Shown here: piece by piece, positions 18,824 to 27,482 of the stretch
How the letters are laid out: each line of letters opens with the position of its first letter
Position numbering within the stretch: position 1 is the first letter of the stretch
Source of the DNA: an uncultured Prevotellaceae bacterium
Lineage (GTDB): Bacteria; Bacteroidota; Bacteroidia; Bacteroidales; Bacteroidaceae
Direction: 5' to 3'
Assembly: GCA_902775605.1 (NCBI GenBank)
Contig: CACYNE010000013.1
Coordinates: 1-56,352, forward strand
Length of the DNA: 56,352 nucleotides
The notes under the pieces: model-generated
Told to the model about the DNA's origin: nothing
The model's database searches: none
The model's input: only the letters and a program-made list of their open reading frames with translations
Translations under genes and position numbers: made by a program

Positions 18824-18832
18824 GCAAAGTTA
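18824..18832 (-). promoter_or_regulatory. -7 box for the GNAT-msrA unit
   Basis: Minus-strand TAACTTTGC lies about 29 bases before the GNAT ATG. No TTTG stands at the expected distance upstream. Confidence 0.55.
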
Positions 18833-18873
18833 GTGATTAATTGGTGAAAAACGGGTAAATGGTGTCCATTTTT

Positions 18874-18904
18874 TTGTTGTTCAGAAGAAAAATCGTAATT
18901 TTGC
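18874..18904 (+). promoter_or_regulatory. Promoter of the sigma factor gene
   Basis: TTG (18874-18876, within TTTTTG), a 19-base gap and TAATTTTGC (18896-18904). This is a housekeeping-type promoter, so the ECF gene does not depend only on its own product for expression. The leader before the ATG at 18989 is about 80 bases. Confidence 0.75.
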
Positions 18905-18988
18905 GCAAAAAAATGAGACCGAATGTAAGTTTTTCGATTTTTCTGCGACTAATATAATAGAGAACAACATTAAAATCGCAAGAAAACA

Positions 18989-19471
18989 ATGAACGAACAA
19001 GAACAAATGTTTCTCAGTTTCCTGGAGGACTACAAGCAGACCATCTATAAGGTATGCTTCATGTACGCCTCGGACGACGATACCATCAACGACCTTTACC
19101 AGGAGGTGACGCTGAACCTATGGCGAGGCTTTTCCAAGTTTCGTGGCGACAGCAATCCCGCTACATGGGTCTATCGCATTGCAGTGAACACCTGTCTGTC
19201 GTGGCTCCGCTCATCGAACAAAGGACCTCAGACGGTGGCGCTCACCCTGTCAATGAACAACATCGTCGTCGATGAACAGGAGAGAGAAAACCTGCATGAG
19301 CTCTATGCCCTCATCAACCGCCTTGGCAAGTTGGAACGCGCGCTGATTCTGCTGTGGCTGGAAGAAAAAAGTTATGAGGAGATTGCAGAAATACTCGAGC
19401 TTTCCGTCATCAATGTGGGAGTGCGCATCAACCGCATCAAGGCGAAGCTCCGCAAAATGTCTAACAATTAA
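18989..19471 (+). CDS. ECF-type RNA polymerase sigma factor
   Basis: The 160-residue sigma-70 family factor has region 2 (DDDTINDLYQEVTLNLW, GDSNPATWVYRIAVNTCLSW) for -10 recognition and core binding, a short linker, and region 4 (ALILLWLEEKSYEEIAEIL, NVGVRINRIKAKLRKM) with a helix-turn-helix. Regions 1 and 3 are absent, as in ECF factors. It is followed 19 bases later by a membrane protein that may restrain it. Target genes cannot be told here. Confidence 0.92.
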   Translation: MNEQEQMFLSFLEDYKQTIYKVCFMYASDDDTINDLYQEVTLNLWRGFSKFRGDSNPATWVYRIAVNTCLSWLRSSNKGPQTVALTLSMNNIVVDEQERENLHELYALINRLGKLERALILLWLEEKSYEEIAEILELSVINVGVRINRIKAKLRKMSNN

Positions 19472-19490
19472 AAAATCGAAAAACTGAATT

Positions 19491-20063
19491 ATGGAACTTG
19501 AAGAACTGAAACAGAAGTGGAACAAGCTTGACGAGCGTCTCTCGAAGAGCGAAGTATATAACGAGCGCATGCTGAAAGAGCTGCTCAGAGGCAAGAACCA
19601 GACGCATTATGAGCGCCTGCGCCGACAAGCCATCTTCAACCTCTTCACCACCCTATTCATCCCCGCCGTTGTCATCCCCCTGCTCCATTCCAAGGGCATT
19701 TTCCACGACGTCTCGTTCTATCTGCTCGAAGGAGTCTGCGTGTTGGGACTGTTCATGGTGGTCTGTCGCCTCATCCTCCTTTCACGCTTCAATGTGATGA
19801 GCGGCATTCAGACACAGCTTCGCACCCTGACCAACTACAAGCGCGGCTATGTCTATGAGACTGTCATCTGTCTGCCCCTGGCATTCCTGGGCATCTGCCT
19901 GACACTCTTTTTCGAGAATACCACCTCGCCCATGGGTATCTTTTTCGTTGCCCTCGGCTTTACCTGCGGCCTGCTCTGCGGATGGGTAGGATGGAAAAAA
20001 CACCAGCAAACCATGCAGGAGATAGAGAGCAACCTGCAAGAACTCAAAGAGTTTGAGGCATAA
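19491..20063 (+). CDS. Membrane protein paired with the ECF sigma factor
   Basis: The 190-residue protein has a charged coiled N-terminus (LEELKQKWNKLDERLSKSE), then four hydrophobic helices at about residues 45-65, 75-97, 121-140 and 146-167, and a second charged coil at the end (QQTMQEIESNLQELKEFEA). The gene follows the sigma factor and ends at a strong terminator, so the pair forms a closed unit. The layout suggests a membrane-held anti-sigma or sensor. It lacks the zinc-binding His/Cys motif of ZAS anti-sigma factors, so that role is inference. Confidence 0.75.
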   Translation: MELEELKQKWNKLDERLSKSEVYNERMLKELLRGKNQTHYERLRRQAIFNLFTTLFIPAVVIPLLHSKGIFHDVSFYLLEGVCVLGLFMVVCRLILLSRFNVMSGIQTQLRTLTNYKRGYVYETVICLPLAFLGICLTLFFENTTSPMGIFFVALGFTCGLLCGWVGWKKHQQTMQEIESNLQELKEFEA

Positions 20064-20108
20064 AACAAAACTTTCCGGCTGAACCACTCAGCCGGAAAGT
20101 TTTGTTTT
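20062..20108. terminator. Strong bidirectional terminator
   Basis: Perfect 21-base arms (20062-20082 and 20088-20108) enclose a five-base loop. A-rich and T-rich flanks on both sides serve both the rightward sigma unit and the leftward C10 peptidase gene. Confidence 0.93.
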
Positions 20109-20113
20109 ATTTA

Positions 20114-22333
20114 CTATTTCGAAAAGACCTTCACCGTCTTTCCGTCGCTCCTGCGAATGATGTTCATGCCTCGTTTGATGCCGCTCTGCTGCATGCCCTT
20201 GGCATCGTAATAGAGATTGGCCGTCTTGCCTTCGTCCTGCAAGGCCTGACGGAGGCCATCGATAACGATCTGCTGCACCCTGTAGGGATATTTCCCCGAG
20301 GTTTCCTCCTGCGTGTTTGCCACACACTGGTATCCATCTGCCAGGAAGCTCTTATTAACCATAGTGGAATACAAGCCGCCTTTACAGCTCACCTTACCAC
20401 CCTCCAGAGCATAGAAATTAACCTTGGCAGCCATTCTGCAATCATCCATTACCACATTGCCAGTCTGTCCTACCACACAACCGAAATTGCCTATCTCTGT
20501 TTCCACAACAGCTCCGTCAATCTCAGCTGAACCGTGGAAGAACATGTTATGAGTTCCGCGCTTATTCGTAAATGAAGCATTGCCGACATAAGTCTTACTG
20601 TTCTGTGTTGACCAGAGGCTGCAACGGGAATCGTTACCCGAGAATGAAGTTGCATTGTTGATGAAATTACCACCCAGAATCTTCATAGAGTCTGTGGTGC
20701 AAAAGTTGGAAACAACGATACTATTCCCCGTACAAGTATATGTTCCCGACTCGATAATCAATCTGCCATTCGTGCAGACAACCTGACCGCCCGCCTCGAA
20801 AGTTGCATTGCTGATGCGAGTCTGAGTGTTTACATCACTCCAGAGACAGCGACGATAGTCAGTTTCTCCCTGTGGTGCTTCTTGTAATGTGTTTTTGTAG
20901 GTTCCGCCGTTAATGTCAAGCACACCATAGTTGCAGAACACCTCGTTATTATTCTGGCAAGAGATGAGTGACGAATCCGTTCCTGTCACACTCAGGCGGC
21001 CCAAGTTAATAATGCCAAATTTTATTTTAATCGAGTTGTCGTTGAGGTGGATGGCGACATCCTTCTTCTCTGGAACCAACATCTGGAGTATTTCCTCGTC
21101 ATTCAGCATCTCAATGGTTGTTGGCACTCCATCAGGCGCATCATCAATGGCCACTACCAGCGACGGGTATTTCATATTACCAACCTGCGCGACATCCCCG
21201 CCCTCGTAATTAGGCATCGGCACACAGCTAAACGAAGCCAACTGTCCCGTGTCATACTTATAATTTTCCACATGCATGGCATCAAGAGTGAAATAACCAT
21301 TACCATAGCCACCCCATCCCCAGTTCACACCAAAGAAATTCTTATCCGTATAGCCGTCAAGCAGGAAGATATGTCCTTCTCCATCTGCCACGTCTGCAGC
21401 ACGATATATCACGGGGCGACTCTTGTCGAGCTCTTCGCGCAACATCTGATACCAGTCCTCAGTATCAAAGTCATCTTTCTGTTTGAGTTTACCAGGATAG
21501 TAGTCAAAATACTTGTAAAGCCCACTCTTTCCCACAGCAGCTTGCGTGACTTCTTTCGCATAGTCTGCCTGAATGGCGGCACCAATATCAGCCATCAGCA
21601 TAGCCACGCTGTTTGCCTGCTCTTCATTATACTGTCCATTCAAATATTCCATCGGCATATTGTCCCAGTCATAGGCATGATTCAAGTCTCTTTCCGGCAC
21701 AAGAATCTTCTTTGTATTCGTAATATATGCCGGTGTCGTTCCCCTGCCTGCCAAAGGATATCCATAATACTTCATCAGAATGGCGTGAGCAGTACACGCG
21801 CATCCAGTAATGCTTCTCGAACCTTTATCCATAGGGCACTGGTTATTGTAAGGTGCAAACTGATTCCATTGGGCGGTCTGCAACTGCACTATCGTTGTGC
21901 CAACACTGTCGGCATTCCATTCCTGGGCCACCTCGGCCGTCTGTGTCACACCCTGCTCTCTGGCCTGCATAATCTGCTTGCTCACCGACGACAGCCAATC
22001 CTCCATGGGTGCAGGCAATTCGGCGTTGTCCGATATCACTCCATCAACAGAATAACCTAATATCGGACGGGCCACGTCGTCGGCAGCCACGATGACAAAT
22101 CCTTTGCCATCGGCGCCCGTAAAGATGTAGTAAGGCTGTTCCTCTGAACTCTGTTTCGCCGCTTTTGCCGGCATCATTCTTTTGACACCCTTGTCAGCCA
22201 AGCGTATAAACCGCTTTGCAATGTTGGCGGCACTCGCCTCGTTCACACGCTTTGCCTGAAGGCTGGGCGCACACATCAGCAGCATCAGTAGCCACAACCA
22301 TGTCTTTCGAATAGGTGTAAGCACTCTTATCAT
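20114..22333 (-). CDS. Secreted C10-family (streptopain-like) cysteine peptidase with beta-helix-like C-terminal domain
   Basis: The 739-residue protein has a signal peptide (about residues 1-27, ending PSLQA). An inhibitory prodomain (ADDVARPILGYSVDG) leads into the catalytic domain. The nucleophile is Cys178 in SITGCACTAHAILMKYYGYP, His is in GEGHIFLLDGYTD, and VNWGWGGYGNGYF follows. This is the C10 fold of streptopain and interpain. Beyond about residue 420 the sequence changes to short strand-turn units (GVLDINGGTYKN, NGRLIIESGTYTC, MKILGGNFINN) that look like a right-handed beta-helix. The last 30 residues (ANLYYDAKGMQQSG, GMNIIRRSDGKTVKVF) resemble a type IX secretion sorting tail. Likely a surface or secreted protease; zymogen activation is inferred from the family. 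Confidence 0.88.
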   Translation of the reverse strand: MIRVLTPIRKTWLWLLMLLMCAPSLQAKRVNEASAANIAKRFIRLADKGVKRMMPAKAAKQSSEEQPYYIFTGADGKGFVIVAADDVARPILGYSVDGVISDNAELPAPMEDWLSSVSKQIMQAREQGVTQTAEVAQEWNADSVGTTIVQLQTAQWNQFAPYNNQCPMDKGSRSITGCACTAHAILMKYYGYPLAGRGTTPAYITNTKKILVPERDLNHAYDWDNMPMEYLNGQYNEEQANSVAMLMADIGAAIQADYAKEVTQAAVGKSGLYKYFDYYPGKLKQKDDFDTEDWYQMLREELDKSRPVIYRAADVADGEGHIFLLDGYTDKNFFGVNWGWGGYGNGYFTLDAMHVENYKYDTGQLASFSCVPMPNYEGGDVAQVGNMKYPSLVVAIDDAPDGVPTTIEMLNDEEILQMLVPEKKDVAIHLNDNSIKIKFGIINLGRLSVTGTDSSLISCQNNNEVFCNYGVLDINGGTYKNTLQEAPQGETDYRRCLWSDVNTQTRISNATFEAGGQVVCTNGRLIIESGTYTCTGNSIVVSNFCTTDSMKILGGNFINNATSFSGNDSRCSLWSTQNSKTYVGNASFTNKRGTHNMFFHGSAEIDGAVVETEIGNFGCVVGQTGNVVMDDCRMAAKVNFYALEGGKVSCKGGLYSTMVNKSFLADGYQCVANTQEETSGKYPYRVQQIVIDGLRQALQDEGKTANLYYDAKGMQQSGIKRGMNIIRRSDGKTVKVFSK

Positions 22334-22383
22334 TTTTATTCTTTTTAATTAATTGGTAATAATTCTCTGTTGAAAAAAAGTCT

Positions 22384-22392
22384 GCAAAGTTA
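22384..22392 (-). promoter_or_regulatory. -7 box for the C10 peptidase gene
   Basis: TAACTTTGC on the minus strand lies about 50 bases before the ATG. No TTTG at 19-21 bases is visible, so the promoter may be weak or activator-dependent. Confidence 0.5.
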
Positions 22393-22466
22393 CAATGTTT
22401 TTTGTAAAAAGATGTGCTTTTGCAAGAAAAAGATGATAAAACTTTTTTCATCTTAGTAATATCACG

Positions 22467-22531
22467 ATGAGAGAAAGGCCGTTTCTCTCATAGCAACACG
22501 CCGTTTCTCTGGCAGAGAAACGGCGTGTTGC
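22467..22531 (-). terminator. Twin hairpins sharing GTTTCTCT, between lipoprotein and C10 genes
   Basis: Hairpin one has perfect 10-base arms (22467-22476 and 22482-22491). Hairpin two has perfect 18-base arms (22493-22510 and 22514-22531) and a three-base loop. They lie 17 bases beyond the stop of the minus-strand lipoprotein gene, so a terminator is the natural reading. There is no U-tract after either in that direction, and the arms share the word GTTTCTCT, so one could re-pair with the other. Confidence 0.65.
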
Positions 22532-22547
22532 TCGTAGGATGAGTTTT

Positions 22548-23132
22548 TTATTTCATGTTGTTCAACTTCTCGGCGAAGATACCGCTGGCCACACTGACAG
22601 AGCCGGCAGGCATACCACTGGCACGATAGCTGGTGGTGATATCGCGATAACCCTTCTTTTTGTAGTAATCCCAATCTGCAAACTGGGTACTCTCAAGGTC
22701 GAACTGGATGCGGCGGTCCGAACCGTCGTAAATATAGCCATAGAAGCTATTGCCGTTCAACTGATAGTCAACGATATATACGGGATTCCACTTGGCATCG
22801 TCATAGATAATGGTGATATCGCCATCGACAATGAACCACTTGAAGGTGCAGAAGGCGTAGTTCTCCTTGGGCAAAGTCGTGTTGTAATCGAGCTCATAGC
22901 CCTTGCCACTGGTGTAATAAGCGTCTTTCGACTCGAAAGACATCACAGTGGCGTATTCAGTTCCGGAAATGCCCCAGCGACTCTGATAGTATTCGGTGAT
23001 CGTACCCTTCCAGTCATGGTTGCGGAGGGTCGAGGCGATATAGCCATCTTCATCATTAGAACTACAAGAGAAAGTCACAAGGGCCAGCATGGCAAGGCAC
23101 ATCATTTTGATGTTGGTGTACATCATTTTCAT
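22548..23132 (-). CDS. Lipoprotein of unknown function
   Basis: The 194-residue protein has a lipoprotein signal (MMCLAMLALVTFSC) with the lipidated Cys followed by SSNDEDG. The acidic run after Cys resembles the Bacteroidetes export signal that sends lipoproteins to the cell surface. The mature part is rich in Tyr, Asp and Gly, with strand-like segments (NHDWKGTITEYYQ, CTFKWFIVDGDITIIYDD), suggesting a small beta barrel of lipocalin type. I do not recognise a named family. Confidence 0.75.
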   Translation of the reverse strand: MKMMYTNIKMMCLAMLALVTFSCSSNDEDGYIASTLRNHDWKGTITEYYQSRWGISGTEYATVMSFESKDAYYTSGKGYELDYNTTLPKENYAFCTFKWFIVDGDITIIYDDAKWNPVYIVDYQLNGNSFYGYIYDGSDRRIQFDLESTQFADWDYYKKKGYRDITTSYRASGMPAGSVSVASGIFAEKLNNMK

Positions 23133-23211
23133 AAGTTTAATTTTAAATGTTTAGTTTATAATTTAACGGTTTCGTTCATTTATTCAGGACTACAGTTTTT
23201 TGTAATCGGGT

Positions 23212-23220
23212 GCAAAGATA
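23212..23220 (-). promoter_or_regulatory. -7 box for the lipoprotein gene
   Basis: TATCTTTGC on the minus strand lies about 80 bases before the ATG at 23132. The -33 element is unclear. Confidence 0.5.
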
Positions 23221-23238
23221 CACATTTTATTTGAAAAG

Positions 23239-23271
23239 TTTGGATATGTGCACAAAATTTGTTACCTTTGC
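23239..23271 (+). promoter_or_regulatory. Promoter of the pentose-phosphate gene cluster
   Basis: TTTG (23239-23242), a 20-base gap and TACCTTTGC (23263-23271), a near-consensus Bacteroidetes promoter. The in-frame ATG at 23259 lies inside it, which fixes the kinase start at 23301. Confidence 0.88.
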
Positions 23272-23300
23272 CGTCAAAATACCAAAAAACTGAAAAAACA

Positions 23301-24890
23301 ATGACCGCAAAACAAACCATCGAGGCTGGAAAAGCCATTCTTGGAATCGAATTCGGTTCCACCCGTATCAAGGCCGTTCTTATCGACCAGGACAACAAAC
23401 CCATTGCTCAGGGATCGCACGAGTGGGAGAACCAGCTCGTTGACGGACTGTGGACCTACAGCATTGAAGCCATCTGGTATGGCCTGCAGGACTGCTATGC
23501 CGAGCTGCGCAAGGATGTGTTGAAGCAGTATGACTGCGAAATCGAGGCCCTGGCTGCCATCGGTTTCTCTGCCATGATGCACGGCTACATGGCCTTCAAC
23601 GACAAGCAGGAGATTTTGGTGCCCTTCCGCACCTGGCGTAACACTAACACGGGCAAGGCTGCTGCCGAGCTCTCTGAGTTGTTCAACTACAACATCCCCC
23701 TGCGCTGGAGTATCAGTCACCTGTATCAGTGCATCCTGGACAACAATGAGCACGTGAATGACATCAAGTACTTGACCACCTTAGCAGGCTATGTACACTG
23801 GCAGGTGACGGGTCAGTTCGTCCTCGGTGTGGGCGACGCCTCGGGTATGATTCCCGTGGATCCCGCCACGAAGACCTACGACGCCACGATGGTTGAGAAA
23901 TTCAATAAGCTGATTGAGCCAAAGGGCTACAACTGGAAGTTGCTGGACATCCTGCCCAAGAGTCTCAATGCAGGCGAGAACGCTGGTTTCCTGACACCCG
24001 ATGGTGCCAAGAGACTCGACGTTTCAGGACACCTGAAGCCCGGCATCCCCGTTTGTCCTCCCGAGGGCGACGCTGGCACCGGCATGGTGGCAACAAACGC
24101 TGTGAAGCAGCGCACGGGTAACGTGTCTGCCGGCACCTCTTCATTCTCAATGATTGTGCTTGAGAAGCCCCTCAGCAAACCCTATGAAATGATTGACATG
24201 GTGACCACTCCCGACGGATCACTGGTGGCTATGGTACACTGCAACAACTGTACCAGCGATATCAACGCATGGGTTGGCCTGTTCAAGGAATACCAGCAGT
24301 TGCTGGGTCTCAAGGTGGACATGAACGAGCTCTACGGCAAACTGTTCAACAAGGCTCTAGAGGGCGACACCGACTGCGGCGGACTGATGTCTTACAACTA
24401 TGTATCGGGTGAGCCTGTAACGGGTCTGGCTGATGGCCGTCCCCTCTTCGTTCGCTCTGCCAACGACAAGTTCAACCTGGCCAACTTTATGCGTGCTCAC
24501 CTCTATGGTGCCATCGGCGTGCTGAAGATTGGTAACGATATTCTGTTCAAGGACGAGATGATCCGCGTGGACCGCATTACTGGCCACGGTGGTTACTTCA
24601 AGACCGCTGGTGTGGGTCAGCGCATGCTGGCTGCCGCTCTGAACAGCCCCATCAGCGTGATGGAGACTGCAGGAGAAGGCGGTGCATGGGGTATTGCCCT
24701 GCTGGCTGGCTACCTGATCAACAAGAACGGCAAGAACCTGGCCGACTATCTGGAGGATGTGGTATTCGCTGGCAACACTGGCGTGAGCATCGCTCCCACT
24801 GCCGACGACGTGGCTGGTTTCGAGCGCTATATCGAGAACTATAAGAAGTGCTTGCCCGTTGAGCAGGCCGCTGTTGATGCAAAGAAATAA
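23301..24890 (+). CDS. FGGY-family pentulokinase (probable L-ribulokinase)
   Basis: This is an ATP-dependent sugar kinase of 529 residues. It shows the N-terminal phosphate loop (GIEFGSTRIKAVLIDQ), the substrate region (GFSAMMHGYM, FRTWRNTNTGKAAAEL), NVSAGTSSFSMIV and the C-terminal FGGY part (RITGHGGYFKTAGVGQRM, ETAGEGGAWGIALL). It heads a cluster with transketolase and ribose-5-phosphate isomerase B, so it feeds a ketopentose phosphate into the pentose phosphate pathway. The overall form resembles Bacteroides AraB-type ribulokinases; D-xylulokinase is the main alternative and cannot be excluded by reading. Confidence 0.85.
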   Translation: MTAKQTIEAGKAILGIEFGSTRIKAVLIDQDNKPIAQGSHEWENQLVDGLWTYSIEAIWYGLQDCYAELRKDVLKQYDCEIEALAAIGFSAMMHGYMAFNDKQEILVPFRTWRNTNTGKAAAELSELFNYNIPLRWSISHLYQCILDNNEHVNDIKYLTTLAGYVHWQVTGQFVLGVGDASGMIPVDPATKTYDATMVEKFNKLIEPKGYNWKLLDILPKSLNAGENAGFLTPDGAKRLDVSGHLKPGIPVCPPEGDAGTGMVATNAVKQRTGNVSAGTSSFSMIVLEKPLSKPYEMIDMVTTPDGSLVAMVHCNNCTSDINAWVGLFKEYQQLLGLKVDMNELYGKLFNKALEGDTDCGGLMSYNYVSGEPVTGLADGRPLFVRSANDKFNLANFMRAHLYGAIGVLKIGNDILFKDEMIRVDRITGHGGYFKTAGVGQRMLAAALNSPISVMETAGEGGAWGIALLAGYLINKNGKNLADYLEDVVFAGNTGVSIAPTADDVAGFERYIENYKKCLPVEQAAVDAKK

Positions 24891-24916
24891 TTCACATTAT
24901 TAAATATAAACTGATT

Positions 24917-26929
24917 ATGAACGACAACAAAGTCATGAACAGAGCAGCCGACAATATCCGTATCTTGGCTGCTTCGATGGTAGAAAAGGCTAAGTCGGGT
25001 CACCCCGGCGGTGCTATGGGTGGTGCTGATTTCATTAACACCCTGTACAGTGAGTTCCTGGTTTACGACCCCGAGAACCCCGCATGGGAGGGTCGCGACC
25101 GTTTCTTCCTCGACCCCGGCCACATGGCTCCTATGCTCTACTCTCAGCTGGCCCTTATCGGCAAGTTCACACTTGAGGATCTGCAGAACCTGCGTCAGTG
25201 GGGCTCAGTGACTCCTGGTCACCCCGAGCGCGAGATTGAGCGCGGCATCGAAAATACCTCTGGCCCCCTCGGTCAGGGTCACTGCTTTGCAGTAGGTGCT
25301 GCCATCGCAGCCAAGTTCCTGAAGGCTCGTCTGGGCAACGTAATGGGTCAGACCATCTACGCTTACATCTCTGATGGTGGCGTACAGGAGGAGATCTCTC
25401 AGGGTGCAGGCCGTATCGCCGGTACACTGGGGCTGGACAACCTCATCATGTTCTACGACGCAAACGATATTCAGCTCTCTACCCGCACCGAGGTGGTGAC
25501 CAGCGAGGACACCGCTAAGAAGTACGAGGCTTGGGGCTGGTATGTACAGAAGATTGACGGTAACGACGTTGATCAGATTCGCGAGGCTATCAAGAAGGCT
25601 CAGGCCGAGAAGGAGCGCCCCTCACTGATTATCGGTCACTGTGTGATGGGTAAGGGTGCCCGCAAGGCTGACAACAGCTCGTACGAGAGCAACTGCGCTA
25701 CTCACGGTGCTCCTCTCGGTGGCGACGCTTACATCAACACCATGAAGAACCTCGGTGCCGATCCTGAGAATCCTTTCCAGATATTCCCCGAAGTAAAGGA
25801 ACTCTACGCAAAGCGTGCTGAGGAACTGAAGAAGATCGTGGCTCAGCGCTACGCCGAGAAGGCTGAGTGGGCCAAGGGTCATCCCGAGCAGGCTAAGCAG
25901 ATGGAGGAATGGTTCAGCGGCAAGGCTCCCAAGATTGACTGGAGCAAGGTGGAGCAGAAGCCCGGTTGCGCTACACGTAACGCATCGGCCACTGTTCTGG
26001 GTCAGCTCGCTGAGCAGGTGCCCAACATGATTTGCGCATCTGCCGACCTGTCTAATTCTGACAATACCAACGGCTTCCTGAAGAAGACTCACGACATCGT
26101 TCGCGGTGACTTCTCTGGCGCATTCTTCGAGGCTGGTGTGGCCGAGCTCACCATGGCTTGCTGCTGCATCGGTATGGCTCTGCACGGTGGTGTTATCCCC
26201 GCTTGCGGTACCTTCTTTGTATTCTCTGACTATATGAAGCCTGCTGTACGTATGGCTGCCCTGATGGAGCTGCCCGTGAAGTTCATCTGGACCCATGACG
26301 CATTCCGCGTTGGTGAGGATGGACCTACTCACGAGCCCGTTGAGCAGGAGGCACAGATCCGTCTGATGGAGAAACTGAAGAACCACCACGGTAAGAACTC
26401 TGTATTGGTAGTTCGTCCTGCTGATGCTGAGGAGACCACCGTTTGCTGGCGCATGGCTATGGAGAATGTTGACACTCCTACAGCTCTTATCTTCTCTCGT
26501 CAGAACATCGAGATGCTGCCCGATGGCAACGACTACAACCAGGCTACTAAGGGTGCTTACGTTGTGGCTGGCTCAGACGAGAACTACGACGTTATCCTGC
26601 TCGCTTCAGGTTCAGAGGTTTCTACTCTGGAGGCTGGTGCCAAGCTGCTCCGCGAGGACGGCGTGAAGGTTCGCATCGTCAGCGTTCCCTCTGAGGGTCT
26701 GTTCCGCGCTCAGTCTAAGGAGTATCAGCAGAGCATCCTGCCTGCAGGCGTTAAGAAGTTCGGTCTGACCGCTGGTCTGCCCGTCAACCTCGAAGGCCTG
26801 GTAGGTGCCGACGGTACCGTCTGGGGTCTCGAGAGTTTCGGCTTCTCTGCTCCTTACAAGGTACTCGACGAGAAGCTCGGCTTCACCGGTCAGAACGTTT
26901 ACGAGCAGGTGAAAAAGCTTTTGGCTTAA
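24917..26929 (+). CDS. tkt: Transketolase
   Basis: This thiamine-diphosphate enzyme moves two-carbon units between sugar phosphates. The 670 residues match full length. Marks are KSGHPGGAMGGADF, GPLGQGHCFAVGAAIAAKF, the diphosphate loop YISDGGVQEEISQGAGRIAG (SDG in place of the usual GDG), FYDANDIQLS, the catalytic Glu region SGAFFEAGVAELTM, and HDAFRVGEDGPTHEPVEQ. It lies 26 bases after the pentulokinase and 34 before rpiB; the three form one operon for pentose use. Confidence 0.96.
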   Translation: MNDNKVMNRAADNIRILAASMVEKAKSGHPGGAMGGADFINTLYSEFLVYDPENPAWEGRDRFFLDPGHMAPMLYSQLALIGKFTLEDLQNLRQWGSVTPGHPEREIERGIENTSGPLGQGHCFAVGAAIAAKFLKARLGNVMGQTIYAYISDGGVQEEISQGAGRIAGTLGLDNLIMFYDANDIQLSTRTEVVTSEDTAKKYEAWGWYVQKIDGNDVDQIREAIKKAQAEKERPSLIIGHCVMGKGARKADNSSYESNCATHGAPLGGDAYINTMKNLGADPENPFQIFPEVKELYAKRAEELKKIVAQRYAEKAEWAKGHPEQAKQMEEWFSGKAPKIDWSKVEQKPGCATRNASATVLGQLAEQVPNMICASADLSNSDNTNGFLKKTHDIVRGDFSGAFFEAGVAELTMACCCIGMALHGGVIPACGTFFVFSDYMKPAVRMAALMELPVKFIWTHDAFRVGEDGPTHEPVEQEAQIRLMEKLKNHHGKNSVLVVRPADAEETTVCWRMAMENVDTPTALIFSRQNIEMLPDGNDYNQATKGAYVVAGSDENYDVILLASGSEVSTLEAGAKLLREDGVKVRIVSVPSEGLFRAQSKEYQQSILPAGVKKFGLTAGLPVNLEGLVGADGTVWGLESFGFSAPYKVLDEKLGFTGQNVYEQVKKLLA

Positions 26930-26963
26930 TTCAATGTCTAATGTTTAATCATTCATATTAAAC

Positions 26964-27401
26964 ATGGAAGTCAAGACTATAGGCATAGCCAGCGATCACG
27001 CTGGCTATGCTCTTAAACAGTTCGTGAAGAAGTATCTCGAAGAGAAGGGATACGCGTATAAGGACTACGGCACCTACACCGAGGATTCGTGCGACTATAG
27101 CGACTTCGGTCACGCCCTGGCTCGCGGCATCGAGGCTGGTGAGGTGTTCCCTGGCATCGCCATCTGTGGCAGCGGCGAGGGCATCAACATGACGCTGAAC
27201 AAGCACCAGAGCATCCGCGCAGGTCTGTGCTGGATTCCTGAGATTGCCCACCTGATTCGTCAGCATAACAATGCCAACGTGCTGGTAATGCCCGGTCGCT
27301 TCATCGACGAGGACATGGCTCGCAAGATCATGGATGAGTATTTCACCACTGAGTTTGAGGGCGGACGCCACCAGAAACGCATTGATAAGATTCCGGTGTA
27401 A
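26964..27401 (+). CDS. rpiB: Ribose-5-phosphate isomerase B
   Basis: This enzyme interconverts ribose 5-phosphate and ribulose 5-phosphate. The 145 residues are the usual LacAB/RpiB length. Motifs are IASDHAGYALKQFVKKYLEE at the start, the active-site loop AICGSGEGINMTLNKH, and RAGLCWIPEIAHLIRQHNNA. It is the last gene of the pentose cluster, followed by a repeat and a terminator. Confidence 0.95.
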   Translation: MEVKTIGIASDHAGYALKQFVKKYLEEKGYAYKDYGTYTEDSCDYSDFGHALARGIEAGEVFPGIAICGSGEGINMTLNKHQSIRAGLCWIPEIAHLIRQHNNANVLVMPGRFIDEDMARKIMDEYFTTEFEGGRHQKRIDKIPV

Positions 27402-27404
27402 TAA

Positions 27405-27445
27405 GAAATATTTCGAAATATCGTTATAACGAAATATTGAAATAT
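27405..27445. repeat. GAAATAT-word repeat after rpiB
   Basis: Four copies of GAAATAT (27405, 27415, 27431, 27439), around a central CGTTATAACG palindrome, lie between the rpiB stop and the terminator. It is AT-rich, unlike the coding DNA around it. Another example of a word-based intergenic filler in this genome. Confidence 0.65.
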
Positions 27446-27455
27446 CAAAAAACAA

Positions 27456-27479
27456 AAGGGAGTCCCGCAGGGCTCCCTT
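27456..27479. terminator. Terminator between rpiB and the GH2 gene
   Basis: AAGGGAG/CTCCCTT outer stem and CCC/GGG inner stem with a bulged T and a GCA loop, followed by ATTTTAT on the plus strand and AAAACAA/TTGTTTT on the other side. It suits both convergent genes. Confidence 0.82.
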
Positions 27480-27482
27480 ATT

